From: Phycisphaerales bacterium UBA5793
Lineage (GTDB): Bacteria > Planctomycetota > Phycisphaerae > Phycisphaerales > UBA5793
DNA: 64,000 nt
Direction: 5' to 3'
Assembly (NCBI GenBank): GCA_002418285.1
Contig: DIDT01000018.1
Coordinates: 124,001-188,000 of the forward strand
Shown here: positions 1 through 8,812 of the stretch, one piece after another
How the letters are laid out: every line of letters begins with the position of its first letter
Numbering within the stretch: the stretch's first letter is position 1
Notes under the pieces: generated by a model
Databases searched by the model: none
Told to the model about the DNA's origin: nothing
Seen by the model: only the letters and a program-made list of their open reading frames with translations
Position numbers and translations under genes: made by a program

Positions 1-1
1 C

Positions 2-421
2 GGGCCGCACGAGGTGGGTGCACGCATCACCCGACCCTACCAGTCGCCTGGCGACGTGTTCTCCTATGTCGATGACTTCGACATCGATCCGCCAACTGGC
101 GGTGGCGGCCCCTCGCTGCGTGCGATCGGTGATTGCCCGGGTCGGGTAACCGTCTCCTGGGCCAACGCAACTCCGAGTCGTCCGATGGCGATTGTCTACG
201 CGAACAACACGGGTAGCTTCGTGGTCCCCGGCGGCCCCTGCGCGGGCACCCCCCTTGGACTCGGCACCAGCGGAATCCACATCGCTTACCAGGGTGGCAC
301 CGGTGGTGGTAGCGGTCAGGTTTCCACGAACATCGGAACGGGCGTGTGCGGCCACTACATTCAGATGGTGGTCGTATCCGGCAGCCCGTGTGAGACGAGC
401 AACGTCGTCCAACTGCCGTAA
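2..421 (+). CDS. C-terminal part of a secreted protein with type A C-terminal module (5' truncated)
   Basis: The frame is open to the left window edge, so this is the 3' end of a longer gene. An internal GTG at 14 is not a convincing start. After a Gly-rich linker the last ~100 residues form a module with CPG, a W-A-N-A-T-P stretch, an N-N-T-G-S-F segment, a GPC-x-G-T-x-L-G-L segment and a final C-x-x-S-N-V-V-Q-L-P ending at the stop. The same module ends the genes at 11115-12890 and 30532-32211. The upstream part, which would show the catalytic or propeller domain, is not in the window. I do not recognise the module as a named family. Its position suggests surface attachment or export sorting, which is inference. 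Confidence 0.8.
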   Translation, partial: GPHEVGARITRPYQSPGDVFSYVDDFDIDPPTGGGGPSLRAIGDCPGRVTVSWANATPSRPMAIVYANNTGSFVVPGGPCAGTPLGLGTSGIHIAYQGGTGGGSGQVSTNIGTGVCGHYIQMVVVSGSPCETSNVVQLP

Positions 422-465
422 TCGGAACCAACCAGCGCCGTGCGTGCGGCACCTGCGACAAACAA

Positions 466-503
466 CAACCTCATCCCGCGGCGGGATGAGGTTGCGTTTT
501 TTT
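466..503 (+). terminator. Rho-independent terminator
   Basis: An 11-bp perfect stem (466-476 with 484-494, CAACCTCATCC against its complement) closes a short GC loop. It is followed by CG and a run of seven T at 497-503. It lies 45 bp after the stop of the secreted-protein gene and would end its transcript. Confidence 0.9.
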
Positions 504-551
504 CAGAGCTTCCCATGCGGTACGTTGCGACCCGCAGGTTGGCGAAGTGAC

Positions 552-779
552 TCACGCCGCTGGGCGGGGGCCGTCATCTTCGAGGCCATCCAATTGCTGC
601 CGGAACGAATCCAGCGTGGTGCTGAGTCGATCGATCGTCCGCAGGGCTTCGTCGCCGGGATCCACGCCGTCGGCGGCAGGATGGAGCATGTCTTCGATCA
701 GTCGGAAGGGGAGTGGCCCAAAGTCGTCCTCGCTGTCAGGGCTGCACGTCTCGGTGAGCCTCAGATTGGGGTAAACCAT
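552..779 (-). CDS. Small hypothetical protein, 75 aa
   Basis: ATG at 777-779 is preceded by AAGGAG with a 9-nt spacer, a strong ribosome-binding site, which is the main reason to accept this short ORF. The product is acidic and hydrophilic, with no signal peptide or membrane segment. A central stretch rich in Leu, Arg and Asp (residues ~38-65) could form an amphipathic helix. It lies downstream of dnaB on the same strand with a 190-bp gap that contains no other gene. I do not recognise a family. Confidence 0.6.
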   Translation of the reverse strand: MVYPNLRLTETCSPDSEDDFGPLPFRLIEDMLHPAADGVDPGDEALRTIDRLSTTLDSFRQQLDGLEDDGPRPAA

Positions 780-971
780 CGCATCGCACTCCTTGAAGTG
801 GTTAATCGTCTGGATCGAGGTCTCCTCTTCAAGATCGTCAAGTTACGTGGATACCTTGACTTAGGGGTGGAATCAGAGTTTTCTGGACCGGATCGACCTG
901 CAAAGTCGTACAAAAACCACCCGGAACACTCCGGATTGGCCATGTCTGATAACCGGAGTTGGTTCAGGCGT

Positions 972-2501
972 TCAGATCGGGATGTCGTCGGACAGGTCCG
1001 CCGGGGCGGCCGGCTGCGCAGAACGCCCTCCCGCGGCACCTGCCGATGCGTAGGGCGAAGCACTCCCCCGGGGGCCGCGCGGGGCCTCGACTGGCGGCAT
1101 CATGGGTGAGAAGTCCTTGAACTTCATGCTCGTGCCCACCCAGGTCAGTTCGACCGTGCCGGTCGGGCCGTTGCGCTGCTTGGCGACGATGAGTTCGGCA
1201 ATATTGGACGGTTCAAAATCCGGCTTGCTCTGGTTGTAGTAATCCTCGCGGTGCAGCATCATCACCACGTCCGCGTCCTGTTCGATCGAGCCTGATTCGC
1301 GCAGATCCGCCATCCGCGGGCGGTGATCTTCCCGATTCTCCGCGGCTCGGTTCAACTGGCTCAGGCAGATGACCGGAATGTTCAGTTCGCGCGCCAGCGA
1401 CTTGACGCCACGGCTGATCTCCGCGACTTCCTGCTGGCGCGACTCGCGCGTCATACCCATCATCAACTGCAGATAGTCCACGATAATCAGCTTCACCTGG
1501 TGCTTGGCCACCATGCGACGAGCCTTGGCTCGCAATCCGAGCACGCTCAATCCCGGCGTGTCATCAATAAAGAGCGGAGCTTCGCTGAGACGGCCCATTG
1601 CGAACGCCAGTCGATCCCGTTCGGGCTTGGTAATCATGTTGCGCCGAAGTCTGCCTGAATCTACTTCCGCGTGGGATGCCAGCAGTCGCTCTCCCAACTG
1701 CTGCTTTCCCATCTCCAGGCTGAATACGCCGACCGGCGTGCTCATCATTGCAATATTCTCAGCGATGTTTAGTGCGAGCGCCGTCTTACCCATTGATGGA
1801 CGTGCGGCGATGATGATCATTTCACCAGCTTGCAAACCAGAGAGCTTCTCGTCTAGTCCACGAAAATGCGTTTCGAGCCCGGTGATTCGGCCTTCCTCGC
1901 GAGCATGAATTGACTCCATCACTTCGTGAATTATCTCGTTTAGTGACCGTGTACCTTCATGGTCAAACTGGAGCACGACGTCAAAGATCGCACGCTGGGC
2001 GGCGTCCAGAACATCGCGCACCTCGCCACCGTCGGTGTACGCCGCTTGCAGGATCTCGCCCGCGGCGCCGATGAGCCTCCGCACGAGAGCCTTCTCCGCC
2101 ACCACCTTGGCGTAGTACGGCGCATTGATCGCCGCGGGAACACTCTCGGCAAGTTGAACGAGGTAATCGACACCGCCGACATCCGCCAGAACGCCTTTCT
2201 CCTCCAACCGCTGGTGGAGCAGGGCGATGTCGCCGGCAGCATGCCGATCGTACAACTCGACGAGGGAGGCAAACACCGCGCCATGAGCCGGCCGGTAGAA
2301 GTCCTCAGGGGACTTGACGATCAGAATAACATCACCGATCACCTTGGGGTCGAGGATCATCGAACCCAGCAATGCCATCTCGGTTTCAACCGAGTGCGGC
2401 GGCAGGCGGTCAAAGAGGGCGCCGAGTTCCACCGAGTGACGCTCGCCGCGCCGACCGGAACGGCCGGGCGCACCTGAAGAATTGGCGGGAATCTGGGTCA
2501 T
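972..2501 (-). CDS. dnaB: Replicative DNA helicase DnaB
   Basis: The 509-aa product is the hexameric replicative helicase that unwinds DNA at the fork with ATP. The N-terminal primase-interacting domain starts at 'PPHSVETEMALLGSM'. The RecA-like domain carries Walker A (ARPSMGKTAL), Walker B (LIIVDYLQLM) and the H4/arginine-finger region (ENREDHRPRMADLRESGSIE). I chose the ATG at 2499-2501, preceded by AGGA, over a longer frame starting 26 codons upstream that lacks similarity. The C-terminus after the helicase core is an Ala/Gly/Pro-rich linker ending in DLSDDIPI, which resembles the acidic tip of single-stranded-DNA-binding protein SSB (DDDIPF). There is no intein. Confidence 0.97.
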   Translation of the reverse strand: MTQIPANSSGAPGRSGRRGERHSVELGALFDRLPPHSVETEMALLGSMILDPKVIGDVILIVKSPEDFYRPAHGAVFASLVELYDRHAAGDIALLHQRLEEKGVLADVGGVDYLVQLAESVPAAINAPYYAKVVAEKALVRRLIGAAGEILQAAYTDGGEVRDVLDAAQRAIFDVVLQFDHEGTRSLNEIIHEVMESIHAREEGRITGLETHFRGLDEKLSGLQAGEMIIIAARPSMGKTALALNIAENIAMMSTPVGVFSLEMGKQQLGERLLASHAEVDSGRLRRNMITKPERDRLAFAMGRLSEAPLFIDDTPGLSVLGLRAKARRMVAKHQVKLIIVDYLQLMMGMTRESRQQEVAEISRGVKSLARELNIPVICLSQLNRAAENREDHRPRMADLRESGSIEQDADVVMMLHREDYYNQSKPDFEPSNIAELIVAKQRNGPTGTVELTWVGTSMKFKDFSPMMPPVEAPRGPRGSASPYASAGAAGGRSAQPAAPADLSDDIPI

Positions 2502-2660
2502 GCGATCCTGGGGCGGTCGAAGTGCTGCGGGGTGACGGTTCGGCTCACGACCACACAGGGTATCACTTCCGCTCGTCACCGTCCGAGGATCGCCAGGTAG
2601 CCTGCCGGGGATCCACCATCAACGCACATCTGCCGCGCAGAATGGTTTGCAGACATGCGG

Positions 2661-4463
2661 CTATGCCGCGGTGCGCTCATCAGAGTCCAGGGCTCGCTCG
2701 ACAACACGTACGGTGCTCAGGTTGCCGATCCCCATCGAGTCTTCGTGACACCGTTCATGGCGGGCGATCTCGAGCAGATCGCCGGTGGATCGAACTCCCG
2801 CCGAGAGGTCGGGGACTATGAACGCCCGGATCGTGCACAGCGGCAGCGGATGAGAGGAGCTGTCCGGGCCGCCGCCGAACTTGCCGCTCTTGAGCTCCTC
2901 GGCGCTGAAAAACTGTCCACGAGATCGATCAAACTCCGCCGCCAGGACCTGGAGGCGGACTTTCAGATCCGAACGCGGCGAGAGAATGAAAAAGTGATCG
3001 TCGGCAACGTGTGCCAGGAACTCATCGGACTCTCGTTCGCCGAACTCGATCATCATGAGCGCCGCGAGTTGCCGCAGCATACTGTCGCCCATCTCGAATC
3101 CGTATGCGCGGTTGTAGCGATTGAATGTTCGAATGTCGATGATCGCCGCAGCGGTGTTCGTTCGCCGGTCAAGTCGCTTCTGGATCTGGCAGTCAAGTTG
3201 CACACGATTGGGAAGACCAGTGAGTGACGAGGTATGCGGCGAACCCTCGGGCCGCATCTTCCCCGCCGCCATGATCAGCGATCGCATCGACAGCAGGCCG
3301 ACCACATCGTCGGTGGCGACGAGAATGGGCTCCATGATCTCATTATCCGGTCGAAGCACTGCCCAGTTGATCGTCTCGGCAATGGTCATGTCCGGGCTGG
3401 CCACGATGACTCCCGGATGGCAGAGCCGCGAAAGCTGCAGATCTGGTCGGGTCTTGCAGATGTCGCGCAATTCAGCCATCGAGACGGCGCCGAGAACGCG
3501 CGTGCCTTCCACCACCGCCACCGAATTCTCGCCACTCGAATGGCTGACGGAGTGTAATGCGTCGGAGACGCTCGTTGTCGCGGGGCAGGAGACGAGAGGC
3601 TGCGCCAATTCGCCGATCGGCGCCATGCGCGGATCTTCGAACCGCCGCTCTTCCATTCGGTGCCGCATGTGCGGTATGACTTCGTTCCAGAGTGGATCGA
3701 TGATCTGGCGGACATCCGCAGGGCGGGCCATCAGGAATCCCTGCCCATAGGCGACGCCCAGATCGATCGCCGTGCGAAGCTCCTCTTCGCGCTCGATGCC
3801 TTCCGCCAGGAGCATCATGCTGCTGAGCCGGGCAAAGTGGACGAAGAACTGGATCAGGTTGCGGCGGAACGGATCGGAGTCGAGATTCGAAACCAGCTCA
3901 CGATCGAGTTTGAGCCAGTTCGGCCGAAGCCGCATGATTCGATTGAGCCCGCTCGTGCCCGCGCCGACATCGTCGATGGCAAACTGAAACCCCTGCTGGC
4001 GAAACAGCTCCGCCTGGGCCGCGAGAACTTCAACGCTGGCGGTTTCGTTTCGTTCGGTGAGTTCGAGGGTAATGTGGCTGGGTTCGAAACGACTGCCATT
4101 GCGGCAAAGCGCCGTGACTTCATCCACGATGCGCGGGTCGGAGAAAACCTGCGGAGAGAGATTGGTGAACAGGAATTCGCCCGGAGGCAGATTCTCCGCC
4201 GCCGCAAACGTCGCTTCACGGCAGGCCCGCTCCAACTCCCAGAGCATGTCGGCCCGGGCCGCCGCTTCAAAGAGCGTGCTGGCGTCCGGGAACGGTCCAT
4301 CCGCTGGAGGACGGATCAAGCCCTCCCGCGCCGTCACCAGGCCCGTGCGGAACTCGAGGATTGGTTGGAAGACGACACGCAGGTGACGGCGGCGAATCAA
4401 CTCCCTGATTTCGCTTCGAATCACCGCGGTGTCGGCATCGAGAATCGTCCTGGATTCACCCAT
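2661..4463 (-). CDS. EAL-CBS-GGDEF protein (cyclic-di-GMP signalling)
   Basis: The ~600-aa product has three parts. Residues ~15-270 are an EAL phosphodiesterase domain with the key motifs in recognisable form: EGL in place of EAL, FTNLSP, ELTE, IDDVGAGTSGL, LKLDRE, AEGIE and YGQGFL. The metal- and base-binding acidic residues therefore look intact. Residues ~290-425 are a CBS pair, a probable nucleotide sensor. Residues ~435-560 are a GGDEF domain whose signature is degraded to V-A-D-D-H, so cyclase activity is unlikely. There is no membrane segment, so it is cytoplasmic. ATG 4461-4463 follows a purine-rich AAGGGTG stretch; a start 22 codons upstream is also possible. It probably degrades c-di-GMP under control of the CBS and GGDEF-like modules (inference). 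Confidence 0.9.
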   Translation of the reverse strand: MGESRTILDADTAVIRSEIRELIRRRHLRVVFQPILEFRTGLVTAREGLIRPPADGPFPDASTLFEAAARADMLWELERACREATFAAAENLPPGEFLFTNLSPQVFSDPRIVDEVTALCRNGSRFEPSHITLELTERNETASVEVLAAQAELFRQQGFQFAIDDVGAGTSGLNRIMRLRPNWLKLDRELVSNLDSDPFRRNLIQFFVHFARLSSMMLLAEGIEREEELRTAIDLGVAYGQGFLMARPADVRQIIDPLWNEVIPHMRHRMEERRFEDPRMAPIGELAQPLVSCPATTSVSDALHSVSHSSGENSVAVVEGTRVLGAVSMAELRDICKTRPDLQLSRLCHPGVIVASPDMTIAETINWAVLRPDNEIMEPILVATDDVVGLLSMRSLIMAAGKMRPEGSPHTSSLTGLPNRVQLDCQIQKRLDRRTNTAAAIIDIRTFNRYNRAYGFEMGDSMLRQLAALMMIEFGERESDEFLAHVADDHFFILSPRSDLKVRLQVLAAEFDRSRGQFFSAEELKSGKFGGGPDSSSHPLPLCTIRAFIVPDLSAGVRSTGDLLEIARHERCHEDSMGIGNLSTVRVVERALDSDERTAA

Positions 4464-4640
4464 CGCTTTGCACCCTTTGCGCGGCGCAGCCCACCGGAAA
4501 AACCTGGCCGCACCACCACCATCGGCCACAATTGGCCATCACTTGTTTGTTTACCATCTATATAGGCTCAACCCCGCGGACGACCAGATAATAACTGGCG
4601 CTGCCGAGGCTGCGGGCAGGAAATCAACCACTCAGGCCGA

Positions 4641-5048
4641 TCAGTCGAAACGAAAAACGCCCTTGCGCCAAGCGTACACGTACGCCGCCGCCGACATGAG
4701 CAGGAAGAAGAGGATGCGGCCGAGGAACACCGCACTCAACTCGCTCCCTGGAGCGACCTGCCGAAATGTCGTCGCCCAGGGATAGAGAAAGATGATCTCC
4801 ACGTCAAAGACGAGGAAGGTCATGGCCAGCAGGTAGTATCGGACATTGAACCGCTTGCGAGCCGTGTCGATGGGATTCATCCCCGACTCATACGCGCCGC
4901 CTTTGACGTCGCCTTTCCGGGCCGGACCCAGGAAGTGCGTCACGATCAGCACCACGACGGCAAACGAGACCGCCAGAACCAAGAGCAGAATAATCGGCCA
5001 GTAGTCTGCGGCAATAAGCGAAGTTGTCGGCGCTGCGTTGTGTAGCAT
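4641..5048 (-). CDS. nuoA: NADH-quinone oxidoreductase subunit A
   Basis: This is a 135-aa membrane subunit of respiratory complex I with three predicted transmembrane helices. It carries the family signature: 'GAYESGMNPIDTARKRFNVRYYLLAMTFLVFDVEIIFLYPW', seen here as YESGM, RFNVRYYL and FDVEIIFLYPW. Length is normal. It stands apart from the nuoJKLMN block at 48559-55181 and from nuoBCDEFGHI, which are not in the window. The upstream neighbour 5118-5618 is on the same strand with a 69-bp gap, so they may be co-transcribed. Confidence 0.95.
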   Translation of the reverse strand: MLHNAAPTTSLIAADYWPIILLLVLAVSFAVVVLIVTHFLGPARKGDVKGGAYESGMNPIDTARKRFNVRYYLLAMTFLVFDVEIIFLYPWATTFRQVAPGSELSAVFLGRILFFLLMSAAAYVYAWRKGVFRFD

Positions 5049-5117
5049 GGCGAATCAGACTCGACGGTAAGCTTAGCCCATTCAAACCACGGATCGTTCG
5101 GGGGTCAGTTCCTCGAT

Positions 5118-5618
5118 TCAGCCAGTGGGCAGCTTCACGTCTGGAGGATTGCTCGGCAGCCCCGTGTCCTTATGGATGCCGCGCAAAACGCCGGCAATCA
5201 TCACGATCGTCAGCCCGAGCAGGCCCGCGATCATCGCCATTTTGCCCGGCTTGGATCGCATCGGCTCAAACGTCGCGCTTCGACCGGACATCACCGAGAT
5301 GATGAAGAACACACCCAGCGACAGCAGCACCTTGATCCCGAAAAGTGCATGGTATAACGGCCCTGTGTCTTTCACCTCCGGCAGCCGATAGGCCATGAAG
5401 TTCCAGAGGCCGCTCACCAGCAGCAGCAGGATGCACAGACCCGAGAGCATCGCCCAGCGCTTGCGCACCTTGCCCAGCCAGGCCGGCAGACCGCCTTCCC
5501 GCGGCGTCGTCGTGGGAATTGCAATCAGCCCAAGAAACAGCGTGCCGCCCAGCAGGATGATCGCCGGAATGATGTGCATCCAGCGGAAAAGGACCGCCAC
5601 CCAGTCAATGCTCTGCAT
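5118..5618 (-). CDS. Four-helix integral membrane protein (CopD/DUF2269-like)
   Basis: The 166-aa product has four hydrophobic segments. The first contains 'RWMHIIPAIILLGGTLF', with a His-Ile-Ile-Pro-Ala pattern reminiscent of copper-resistance CopD-like and DUF2269 membrane proteins, which may bind heme. ATG 5616-5618 is preceded by AAGGAA with an 8-nt spacer. The longer frame to 5708 would add 30 hydrophilic residues before the first helix and abut the GNAT stop. It lies between a GNAT gene and nuoA on the same strand, so a role near the respiratory chain is possible but unproven. Confidence 0.75.
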   Translation of the reverse strand: MQSIDWVAVLFRWMHIIPAIILLGGTLFLGLIAIPTTTPREGGLPAWLGKVRKRWAMLSGLCILLLLVSGLWNFMAYRLPEVKDTGPLYHALFGIKVLLSLGVFFIISVMSGRSATFEPMRSKPGKMAMIAGLLGLTIVMIAGVLRGIHKDTGLPSNPPDVKLPTG

Positions 5619-5708
5619 GTTGAGATTCCTTGTCTTTGAGATCGCCTGTTCGCAGTCGCCAGATACTAGTCCCTCCGCTCCGCCGCGAGGCTCAGGCTTG
5701 TCCCTCAC

Positions 5709-6191
5709 TCATCGCAGTGCCGAATCAAGCGTTTTAACCAGAATCAGGCATGGGTTGCCCGGCCACAGGTCATTCATCTCTTCGAGTGGAAGGAAACCCA
5801 TCGATTCATAGAACCGGCGCGTATGCTCGTAGTTCGCATCCGGCCGCGATGGACCGAGCGTCTTGACCTGCAGCAGGTGTGCGCCAATCGATCTGCAATG
5901 CGCCTCGACGAACCGCACCATCGCCCGGCCCACCCCGGTCCGATGGTGCTCCGGCCGCACCGCCATGCAGTGAATCTCCGCCGCGCAGGGGTTGTGAATG
6001 CGAACGGTGATGAACCCGACGGGGACATCATCCAACTCCGCAACCCACGTCGGCAGCGTCCGCGTGTCGCGCACGTAGTCGAGCAGGGCACTCTCGATTC
6101 CGAACCAGTCCGGCAGCGCTCGCAGCGTGGCTTCGCACCACGCGCTCTCGTCTGCGCGGATTGGTCGAATCTCGATCGTCAGAACCACCAC
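5709..6191 (-). CDS. GNAT-family N-acetyltransferase
   Basis: The 160-aa product is a single acetyltransferase domain. Motif A reads 'CMAVRPEHHRTGVGRAMV', with the R/Q-x-x-G-x-G/A acetyl-CoA pyrophosphate loop as R-T-G-V-G-R. The C-terminal part has NYEHTRRFYESMGFLPLEE, typical of motif B (FYExxGF). The substrate cannot be predicted. The first 13 bp of this gene overlap the end of the upstream TIM-barrel gene (6179-7162), which points to translational coupling. Confidence 0.88.
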   Translation of the reverse strand: MVVLTIEIRPIRADESAWCEATLRALPDWFGIESALLDYVRDTRTLPTWVAELDDVPVGFITVRIHNPCAAEIHCMAVRPEHHRTGVGRAMVRFVEAHCRSIGAHLLQVKTLGPSRPDANYEHTRRFYESMGFLPLEEMNDLWPGNPCLILVKTLDSALR

Positions 6192-7162
6192 GCCTTGCCC
6201 ACGGGCTCTGTCAGGATCACACCCGACAGGTATTCCACGGCCTTTTCGAACCCTTCGTTGATCGACATGTACGAGTCTTCGTGCTCGATACTCAGCACGC
6301 CGTCGTAGCCGTAGCGCCGCAGCATGGAAACGAACGGCTTCCAGAACTCGTCACCGTGCCCGTAGCCGCAGGTGCGGAACACCCATGATCGTTTGTTCAA
6401 CTCACCGTATGACCGGGTGTCAAGTGTGCCGTTGATGCGCGTCTCGTGTGGATCGATCGCCGTGTCCTTGGCGTGGCAGTAGAACAGCAGCCCAGCTTCG
6501 CCCAGCACGCGCGCCGCTTCGACCGGATCGATGCCCTGCCAGAAGAAGTGGGAGGGGTCGAGGTTGGCGCCAAGATTGGCTTTGCCCTTTTTGCCGCAGC
6601 ATGCTGCGCTCAGGCGAATAAGCGTGTCGGGGTTGTAGACGGTGAATCCCGGGTGCGCTTCCCACGCCACCTTGACGCCGTGCTTACTGCAAAGTTTGCT
6701 CTGCTCCGTCCAGTAGGGGATGAGCACATCGTTCCACTGGTATTTGAGTGCTTCGCCATACTCAGGCGGCCACGCGCACGTGACCCAGTTGGGCATCGTG
6801 TCCCGCGCGCTTCCGCCGGGGCAACCTGAGAATGTGATGATGGTGTCGGTGCCGAGCTTTTTGGCCAGCTCGCACGCCGTGACGAATTCAGCGTGATCCT
6901 TCTTCGCAGCCGCCTTCACAGGTGAAACGGAATTGCCATGCACCGCCAGGCCCGAGACTTCGAGTTGACGCTCCTTGAGTTTGCCCTTGATCTCATCCTG
7001 CAGCTTCTTGCTGGCGTTCACCTTGGAGGGATCAAAGAACGGCTTGCCGGGGTAGCCGCCTACCGGCAGTTCGATCGCATCCAGACCAACTTCGGCGCAG
7101 TAGTCCAGCGCCTGGTCAAGAGTCATGCCAGTAAAGAGAGCCGCCATCACACCCAATTGCAT
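6179..7162 (-). CDS. Sugar phosphate isomerase/epimerase (AP-endonuclease-2 TIM barrel)
   Basis: The 327-aa product matches the xylose-isomerase-like TIM-barrel family used for sugar or polyol isomerisation. Visible motifs are 'LGVMAALFTGMTLDQALDYC' at the start, 'GLDAIELPVGGYPG', 'VAWEAHPGFTVYNP' with the metal-binding Glu and His, 'NLGANLDPSHFFWQGID', 'FYCHAKDTAID' and 'VLSIEHEDSYM' with a late Glu-His pair. No signal peptide is seen, so it is cytoplasmic. The exact sugar is unknown. It is the first gene of a run that continues into GNAT, a membrane protein and nuoA. Confidence 0.9.
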   Translation of the reverse strand: MQLGVMAALFTGMTLDQALDYCAEVGLDAIELPVGGYPGKPFFDPSKVNASKKLQDEIKGKLKERQLEVSGLAVHGNSVSPVKAAAKKDHAEFVTACELAKKLGTDTIITFSGCPGGSARDTMPNWVTCAWPPEYGEALKYQWNDVLIPYWTEQSKLCSKHGVKVAWEAHPGFTVYNPDTLIRLSAACCGKKGKANLGANLDPSHFFWQGIDPVEAARVLGEAGLLFYCHAKDTAIDPHETRINGTLDTRSYGELNKRSWVFRTCGYGHGDEFWKPFVSMLRRYGYDGVLSIEHEDSYMSINEGFEKAVEYLSGVILTEPVGKAWWF

Positions 7163-7413
7163 GTCGTGATCCTTTCCTTGCCGCCTCGCCGCCCGGAATT
7201 CGGTCGGCCGCCAGCGAGCGAATTATCGAACCGCCGCGGCCTCCGGACCATGCGCACACCCCTTCGAGATGTCCACTTTGGTGAACGTCTGCGTATTTCC
7301 TGCTCCAGTTTGCGAGATATTGCGCCGAAATAGGGGGGGACGCGAATCACCTCGTTTCGAGCTGAGAATGCAAATCGTCACCCTGGAGCGTGGGCCGCAG
7401 GTCGGAGCAGCAC

Positions 7414-7782
7414 ATGAGAATTCTCATCGTGGACGATTCGCAGACGATGCGCCTGCTCCAAAGGGCCGCACTTGAGCAGCTCGGCCACGAATGCGCGGGG
7501 GAAGCTGTGAACGGGGCGGAGGCCCTGGAGAAAGCCGCGATCTGCTCGCCCGAACTCATCCTTCTCGACTTGCGCATGCCCGTGATGGACGGCCTGACCT
7601 TTGTCAGGAACTATCGCCAGCGCGATCGACACACACCGATCATCGTTGTGACGAGCGAGAGCGACAAGCCGCGCGTTATTGAAGCCTTTCGACTCGGCGT
7701 GACGGATTTTCTCGTCAAGCCCTTTACGCCCGACACGCTCGCCCGCCGCATCGAAGACACGACGCGCCGCGCCGCCGGATGA
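7414..7782 (+). CDS. Single-domain response regulator (CheY-like receiver)
   Basis: The 122-aa receiver domain has the acidic pair at VDDSQT, the phosphoacceptor Asp in LLDLRMP, the Thr/Ser switch in VVTSES and the conserved Lys in FLVKPF. No output domain follows. ATG 7414 has GGAG with a 6-nt spacer; the frame is open upstream from GTG 7390 but that extension lacks conserved sequence. No histidine kinase or chemotaxis gene lies nearby, so its partner is unknown. It is transcribed divergently from the TIM-barrel gene across a 250-bp intergenic region. Confidence 0.92.
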   Translation: MRILIVDDSQTMRLLQRAALEQLGHECAGEAVNGAEALEKAAICSPELILLDLRMPVMDGLTFVRNYRQRDRHTPIIVVTSESDKPRVIEAFRLGVTDFLVKPFTPDTLARRIEDTTRRAAG

Positions 7783-7810
7783 AGTCGAGCGCCTGCGGGT
7801 GCTGAAAGCG

Positions 7811-8293
7811 TCAGGAAAGCGCGCCCTCGATGAGGAAGAGGACGATGACCGGCGCGCACAGCGAAATCACGATCATGATTGCGATCCAGTAGTCATGTGT
7901 GGCCGGTGGAGCGCCACTCATCAGTACCCCCGATCGCTTCAACAACCACATCTGCAACGGGATGTTCGCGTAGCAACTCAGGAAACTGAACACGCCCATG
8001 AGAAACAACACGCCGCCCAACTCCGGAACCAGGCGGGACATGCCCACGGCAAGCACAACTGCGTAGGTCGCAACTGGCCACCCAAACCGCGCGCCGATTT
8101 CCAAGGCGCTTGGTAATGGTCGCCACTGAATGGTCTTCTCGTAGTAGGCCTGACCACACTCGGGGCAGGTGCCGATCGTCGCGTGCCCGTCGAGGTGGTA
8201 GCCGCACTGGGCGCAGTACCGATGCGCGGAGGATGAGTGCGAGTGACTGCTCCGGTCGCTCGGGTCAGAACGGGTTGATTCGATGGACTTCAT
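7811..8293 (-). CDS. Zinc-ribbon membrane protein, N-terminal ribbon
   Basis: The 160-aa product begins with a Ser/His-rich tail, then a four-cysteine zinc ribbon (YCAQCGYHLDG, then GTCPECGQAY, residues ~27-50), followed by three hydrophobic helices. The ribbon pattern is the one repeated in several genes at 37205-38727 and 44331-46782. In planctomycetes such small ribbon-plus-helix proteins are abundant and uncharacterised. The gene is convergent with the response regulator (28-bp gap) and lies 6 bp after the small ORF 8300-8632, probably in one transcript. Confidence 0.82.
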   Translation of the reverse strand: MKSIESTRSDPSDRSSHSHSSSAHRYCAQCGYHLDGHATIGTCPECGQAYYEKTIQWRPLPSALEIGARFGWPVATYAVVLAVGMSRLVPELGGVLFLMGVFSFLSCYANIPLQMWLLKRSGVLMSGAPPATHDYWIAIMIVISLCAPVIVLFLIEGALS

Positions 8294-8299
8294 GGAGAA

Positions 8300-8632
8300 T
8301 CAGAGCAGGATGGTCAACCACGCGGCCGTGATCGCAAACGGTGCTGCGCGGGAGAATACGGACATTCCCGCAATCCGGCAGTAAGTGTGAAGCGTCTCCT
8401 CTCCGCTGAGATGCACGCGGGCTTGGTGCAACGGGTACATCATCGGCGCTGACACGTTTCCAAACGAAGTCAGAAGCGCAATCAGAACGATGACGCCCAA
8501 TGCCTCCGGGCGCGGCGTCAACGCACCCGGGCTGTGGGGCGGCCAGCCAGCTGAACGATGGTTCGGTGCGCTCTCTGCTCCCGGCGCAGCCGGTTTGGCG
8601 ATGCGAATCTCGGCGGAGTCGCGAGGGTCCAC
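8300..8632 (-). CDS. Possible small membrane protein, 110 aa
   Basis: GTG at 8630-8632 opens a frame with a Pro/Ala-rich N-terminus. It then has a helix (EALGVIVLIALLTSFGNVS), a loop containing PMMYPLHQARVHLSGEE and a terminal hydrophobic segment ending at the stop. The reading frame is closed by TGA just upstream, so no longer version exists. It sits 6 bp before the zinc-ribbon gene 7811-8293 in the same direction. No family is recognised, and the competing frames here look worse. Confidence 0.5.
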   Translation of the reverse strand: MDPRDSAEIRIAKPAAPGAESAPNHRSAGWPPHSPGALTPRPEALGVIVLIALLTSFGNVSAPMMYPLHQARVHLSGEETLHTYCRIAGMSVFSRAAPFAITAAWLTILL

Positions 8633-8812
8633 GGAAGATCATAACGCGCCGCCGCCCCTTGCTCCGGTCGGGCTTCGATATGCAGTACCGCTCCTTCCGG
8701 ACCGATTCGAGCAATTTTCTGCAAGGTCCGGCCACGCCATGCGACCATGATTGACAGAGCCGCTTGCGACCCCAACGGTCCGCGCTACCCGTTGAATTGA
8801 GAGGAAACCAAA

